Source: CAYWPG01 sp964460035 (lineage in GTDB: Bacteria > Pseudomonadota > Gammaproteobacteria > Nitrococcales > AK92). Taken from it: a stretch of DNA of 8,352 bases. The position numbers and the translations under genes were made by a program. Location: NCBI GenBank assembly GCA_964460035.1, contig CAYWPG010000062.1, forward strand, positions 1 through 8,352, read 5' to 3'. Positions within the stretch are counted from its first letter, which is position 1. Every line of letters begins with the position of its first letter. Shown here one piece after another: positions 6,574 to 8,352 of this stretch. Under the pieces are notes generated by a model. It ran no database searches. It worked only from the letters and a program-made list of their open reading frames with translations, and was not told where the DNA came from.

Positions 6574-7902
6574 CTAATCTTCCGCAGCACAGCTCTTGCC
6601 GAATACATGCGTCCGAATGGCCCAGAAGTAGATGACCAGCAACACGAACTCGCTGGCCACGGTGGTCGCTGCCGCGCCCATCGCCCCGTAGCGAGGAATG
6701 ACTAGCAGGTTGAGCCCTACGTTGAGCAACGCGACGCCCCCCATGTAGCGGACCTTGCGCCGCATCAGATCGCGCGTCATGAGCACCGAACCGACGCTGG
6801 TCGCGACAAAGCGCAGTGGCGCAGCCAGCGCCAGCACTGCCACCAGTGGAACCACCGCTTCGTATTCTTTGCCGAACAATATTGGGACTACCCAGGGCGC
6901 GAGCAACCACACCAGCAGCATGCTCACTGTACCGGCGATGAACATGGTGGCGACCCCGAGACGATGCGCGCGTCTGAACATCGCTTCGTCGTGGTGTGCC
7001 CAGCGATGCAGTTTGTGCAGCATGAAGCGGCTGTAGCCTATGCTCGGAAAGAGATACAGCGCCGTCATCAGCGCGATGGCCACGCCATAGGTGCCGGCAG
7101 CTGCCGAGCTGGCCAGGTAATTCACCAGAATCAGGTCGCTCTGGTAATAGATCAGGTGGAACATGGTCGCCATGCCGAATGGCCAGGCGAGCGCTGCCAA
7201 GCGCAGAGTACTCGGCAGCGGCCGCCCGGCAACGCCGTACTTTGCGATAGGGCTGCGGCCGGCGCTCATTGACGCGAGCTGCGTGCCGGCGAGCAATGCC
7301 GCCACCAGCCCCACTGCGGCGTACACGGCGGCCGCCTGCGGCGCGCTCAGTACGAGCCCGCCGCCTATCAGCGCCATCACCAGCAGCAAGCGGCTCAGAT
7401 TGGGCATTAGCTGCCAAAGCGACAGCCGTGCGAACCGCTCTTCCAACTGAAGCTTGCTGCTGACCAACTCGACCGCCGCCCGGCCGAGCACGAACAGAGA
7501 CATCAATACCAGCGCCAGCTCGCCATCGTCCCCGTGCGGTCCCAGCCGGGCCCAGAGCAGCAGCAAGCCTGCGCTAAGCGAAACGCTGATCGCGATGAAT
7601 CGCCATGACGCCGGCAGCCAGCGTTTGGCCCGCTCGCCTTCCTCGCCGAAGGCTTTCAACCAGAACCCCGCCACCCCCAGCGCGGCCAGCGGAGCCAGCA
7701 GCGTAGCCGTAGCGAGCGCGGCCGCGAAGATACCGTACTGCACCGGCCCCAGCGAGCGGGCCAGCAGCACCTGAGTGAGAAAAGCGCAGGCCGCGCCGAG
7801 CAGGGAGCCGGCCCAGATCAACGTCAGCGCTTTGAGTCCGCCACGCAGAGCCGCGACAAGCCCCCCTTCCATCTGAAACCCTTCACCCCATCGGCGAATC
7901 AT
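6574..7902 (-). CDS. wzx: Wzx-type O-unit flippase (MOP superfamily)
   Basis: A 442-aa inner-membrane protein with about 12 hydrophobic segments, the usual Wzx/RfbX size, belonging to the polysaccharide-exporter branch of the MOP superfamily. It moves the undecaprenyl-linked O-unit to the periplasm. Typical marks are LLARSLGPVQYGIFA near residues 46-60, MFHLIYYQSDLILVNYL near 247-263, the ILFGKEYEAVVPLV loop near 341-354 and IPRYGAMGAAATTVASE near 402-418. I start at the ATG at 7902, which has GAGGAGAGG ending 9 nt before it. The ATG at 7872 (MEGGLVAALRGG), with GAAGGG 6 nt before it, is a real alternative and would give 432 aa. The frame stays open back to 8325, but that extension crosses non-coding inverted repeats and reads SPLAGEGSGVRGE, a common spurious peptide. 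It is the first gene of the run, following a long structured leader. The flippase call is strong; the substrate is inferred from the neighbours. Confidence 0.92.
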   Translation of the reverse strand: MIRRWGEGFQMEGGLVAALRGGLKALTLIWAGSLLGAACAFLTQVLLARSLGPVQYGIFAAALATATLLAPLAALGVAGFWLKAFGEEGERAKRWLPASWRFIAISVSLSAGLLLLWARLGPHGDDGELALVLMSLFVLGRAAVELVSSKLQLEERFARLSLWQLMPNLSRLLLVMALIGGGLVLSAPQAAAVYAAVGLVAALLAGTQLASMSAGRSPIAKYGVAGRPLPSTLRLAALAWPFGMATMFHLIYYQSDLILVNYLASSAAAGTYGVAIALMTALYLFPSIGYSRFMLHKLHRWAHHDEAMFRRAHRLGVATMFIAGTVSMLLVWLLAPWVVPILFGKEYEAVVPLVAVLALAAPLRFVATSVGSVLMTRDLMRRKVRYMGGVALLNVGLNLLVIPRYGAMGAAATTVASEFVLLVIYFWAIRTHVFGKSCAAED

Positions 7903-7911
7903 GAGCGTATG

Positions 7912-7920
7912 CCTCTCCTC
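7912..7920 (-). promoter_or_regulatory. Ribosome binding site of wzx
   Basis: The minus strand reads GAGGAGAGG, 9 nt before the ATG at 7902. It is a strong purine-rich site and the main reason for preferring that start to the ATG at 7872. It partly overlaps the perfect palindrome CTCTAGAG at 7918-7925. Confidence 0.7.
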
Positions 7921-7937
7921 TAGAGACCAGGGGCGTG

Positions 7938-7952
7938 GCGGTGTTCCACCGC
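7938..7952. repeat. Short hairpin in the wzx leader
   Basis: Perfect inverted repeat: GCGGTG (7938-7943) and CACCGC (7947-7952) with a 3-nt loop. It lies 18 nt upstream of the wzx Shine-Dalgarno, in what should be the 5' leader if transcription starts upstream of the repeat array. Any role in translation is unproven. Confidence 0.5.
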
Positions 7953-7970
7953 TTCTTCTAGCACCCTCCC

Positions 7971-8010
7971 CCCTCACCCCCGACCCCTCTCCCGCCAGGG
8001 GAGAGGGGAG
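7971..8010. repeat. Dispersed-type intergenic inverted repeat, copy 1
   Basis: A C-rich run is followed by a perfect 10-bp inverted repeat, CCCCTCTCCC (7984-7993) and GGGAGAGGGG (7999-8008), with a 5-nt loop. The minus strand continues into GTCGGGGGTGAGGGG. This matches, from memory, a GC-rich intergenic repeat scattered in many proteobacterial genomes that is often mis-called as a peptide of the form SPLAGEG-GVRGE. Copy number in this genome cannot be seen from one window. Confidence 0.75.
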
Positions 8011-8048
8011 AACTGCTTCGTTCGAGGGCGGTGGGCCTTTCACTCCGT

Positions 8049-8074
8049 CCCCTCTCGTGCAAAGGGAAGAGGGG
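8049..8074. repeat. Intergenic inverted repeat, copy 2
   Basis: CCCCTCT (8049-8055) pairs with AGAGGGG (8068-8074) around a 12-nt loop that contains GTGCAAAGGG. It resembles copy 1 in its CCCCTCT/AGAGGGG arms and lies about 65 nt from it centre to centre. It is degenerate compared with copy 1. Confidence 0.6.
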
Positions 8075-8129
8075 GGCTCTTGTTCAGGCCAGGGAAGCTT
8101 CAAGGCAGTGCACCATGTCGCCTCCCCCG

Positions 8130-8158
8130 CTCCCTTCTCCGGTAAGAGGAAAAGGGAG
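8130..8158. repeat. Intergenic inverted repeat, copy 3
   Basis: CTCCCTT (8130-8136) pairs with AAGGGAG (8152-8158). After one mismatch the stem continues TCC (8138-8140) with GGA (8148-8150), leaving a 7-nt loop. It has the same C/T-rich left arm and G/A-rich right arm layout as copies 1 and 2, and is preceded by CCTCCCCCG. It is the most diverged of the three. Confidence 0.55.
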
Positions 8159-8171
8159 TTTTCAGTTGGAT

Positions 8172-8188
8172 TCGCAGAAACCCTGCGA
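8172..8188. repeat. Small perfect inverted repeat
   Basis: TCGCAG (8172-8177) and CTGCGA (8183-8188) with a 5-nt spacer. It could be a small hairpin or a protein-binding dyad; nothing else in the sequence tells which. Confidence 0.4.
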
Positions 8189-8213
8189 CGATGCCACTTC
8201 AGCTCTCTCGCCC

Positions 8214-8223
8214 TTGTCGACAA
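8214..8223. repeat. Perfect 10-bp palindrome TTGTCGACAA
   Basis: A perfect dyad in the region that should hold the operon promoter, flanked by near-symmetrical CC and AGG. It has the shape of a dimeric-regulator site, but I do not recognise a specific regulator. Confidence 0.35.
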
Positions 8224-8237
8224 AGGCGGCCGCCCCG

Positions 8238-8274
8238 CTAAGGTTAACGATAACGTTAAGGTAGCCGCTAAGCG
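8238..8274. promoter_or_regulatory. TA-rich hexamer-phased element upstream of wzx (possible operator)
   Basis: Reads as successive hexamers CTAAGG, TTAACG, ATAACG, TTAAGG, TAGCCG and then CTAAGCG. It also holds the dyads TTAACG-ATAA-CGTTAA (8244-8259) and CGCT-A-AGCG (8266-8274). It stands out as AT-rich within a GC-rich intergenic stretch, as expected near a promoter or operator. No well-spaced -35/-10 pair was found, so the regulatory label is tentative. Confidence 0.3.
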
Positions 8275-8352
8275 TATCTCCCCCATGCGGAAGAAGGATG
8301 AACGTGAAGTGGGATCGTCCAACAACCGTCAGCTATACCCGCCTTTCAACCC

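Larger units (their letters stand above)
7903..8352. other. Non-coding leader and upstream region of wzx
   Basis: No convincing gene lies here. The plus strand is strongly C/T-rich between about 7960 and 8160 because of three inverted repeats. To their right are small dyads and an AT-rich island. No consensus sigma-70 promoter, tRNA or JUMPStart element was found. A plus-strand frame from the ATG at 8285 (MRKKDEREVGSSNNRQ) runs off the window end but has no ribosome binding site, so it is left uncalled. Minus-strand frames entering from the right edge stop within about 40 nt, so at most the tail of an upstream gene could be present. Confidence 0.6.

Noticed and set aside
6464..7417. Minus-strand frame of 317 codons overlapping wzx
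   Set aside because: Low-complexity Arg/Ala/Gly translation in another frame of a clear flippase gene; no recognisable domain.
7971..8158. CRISPR array
   Set aside because: The repeats are inverted, imperfect and differ in length; there are no identical direct repeats with regular spacers.
7903..8325. In-frame N-terminal extension of wzx by 141 codons
   Set aside because: It translates intergenic inverted repeats (SPLAGEGSGVRGE), lies upstream of a good ribosome binding site at 7912-7920 and has no flippase-like sequence.
8332..8343. Possible ops/JUMPStart element (minus strand GGCGGGTATAGC)
   Set aside because: It differs from the GGCGGTAG core and lacks the rest of the JUMPStart sequence; the resemblance is likely chance.
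8331..8350. Minus-strand TTGAAA and TATAGC as a promoter
   Set aside because: The boxes are only 6 nt apart, far too close for a sigma-70 promoter.
8285..8352. Plus-strand frame starting MRKKDEREV that runs off the right end
   Set aside because: No ribosome binding site and only 22 codons visible; it could be a divergent gene start, but nothing supports it.

Overview
The window looks like part of a surface-polysaccharide locus, most likely the glycan-assembly end of an O-antigen cluster, from a GC-rich Gram-negative bacterium. The GC-rich coding, the WbpL/WbpV-type gene pair and the dispersed intergenic repeat that reads SPLAGEGSGVRGE when translated all fit a gammaproteobacterium, perhaps of the Xanthomonadales or Pseudomonas type. 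This taxonomic placement is an inference; nothing in the window fixes the genus.

Layout: seven genes lie head to tail on the minus strand, so transcription runs from right to left. In reading order they are a Wzx-type flippase (7902-6574), a polysaccharide pyruvyl transferase family protein (6501-5368), a GT2 glycosyltransferase (5368-4571), an O-antigen polymerase/ligase family membrane protein that is probably Wzy (4574-3342), a GT4 glycosyltransferase of the CapM/PglA type (3281-2121), an extended SDR sugar-nucleotide epimerase/reductase (2119-1172) and a WbpL-type polyprenyl-phosphate sugar-1-phosphate transferase (1175-156). Two pairs overlap by 4 nt, one pair shares a single base and one pair is 1 nt apart. 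The other gaps are 72 and 60 nt. This points to one operon with translational coupling. The starts chosen here are often well inside the longest open frames, because several of those frames run back over upstream genes or non-coding repeats.

How the genes work together (inference from family knowledge): the SDR enzyme makes a UDP-sugar, plausibly a 6-deoxy-HexNAc such as QuiNAc or FucNAc. The WbpL-type enzyme links that sugar to undecaprenyl phosphate. The GT2 and GT4 enzymes add further sugars, and the pyruvyl transferase may add a pyruvate ketal from PEP. Wzx flips the lipid-linked unit to the periplasm and Wzy polymerises it. A 4,6-dehydratase (WbpM type), a Wzz chain-length regulator and other sugar-nucleotide genes are not in this window, so the cluster is probably incomplete here.

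Flanks: the 450 nt upstream of wzx (7903-8352) hold no convincing gene. They carry three C/T-rich inverted repeats in a row, a TA-rich hexamer-phased element, a 10-bp palindrome and two smaller hairpins. The 155 nt downstream of the last gene hold two overlapping, mutually exclusive stem-loops and one weak terminator-like structure. No RNA gene, CRISPR array, insertion sequence or clear sigma-70 promoter was seen. The locus is a recognisable Wzx/Wzy pathway rather than a new kind of system. The points most worth checking are the predicted pyruvylation, the initiating sugar and the structured leader.
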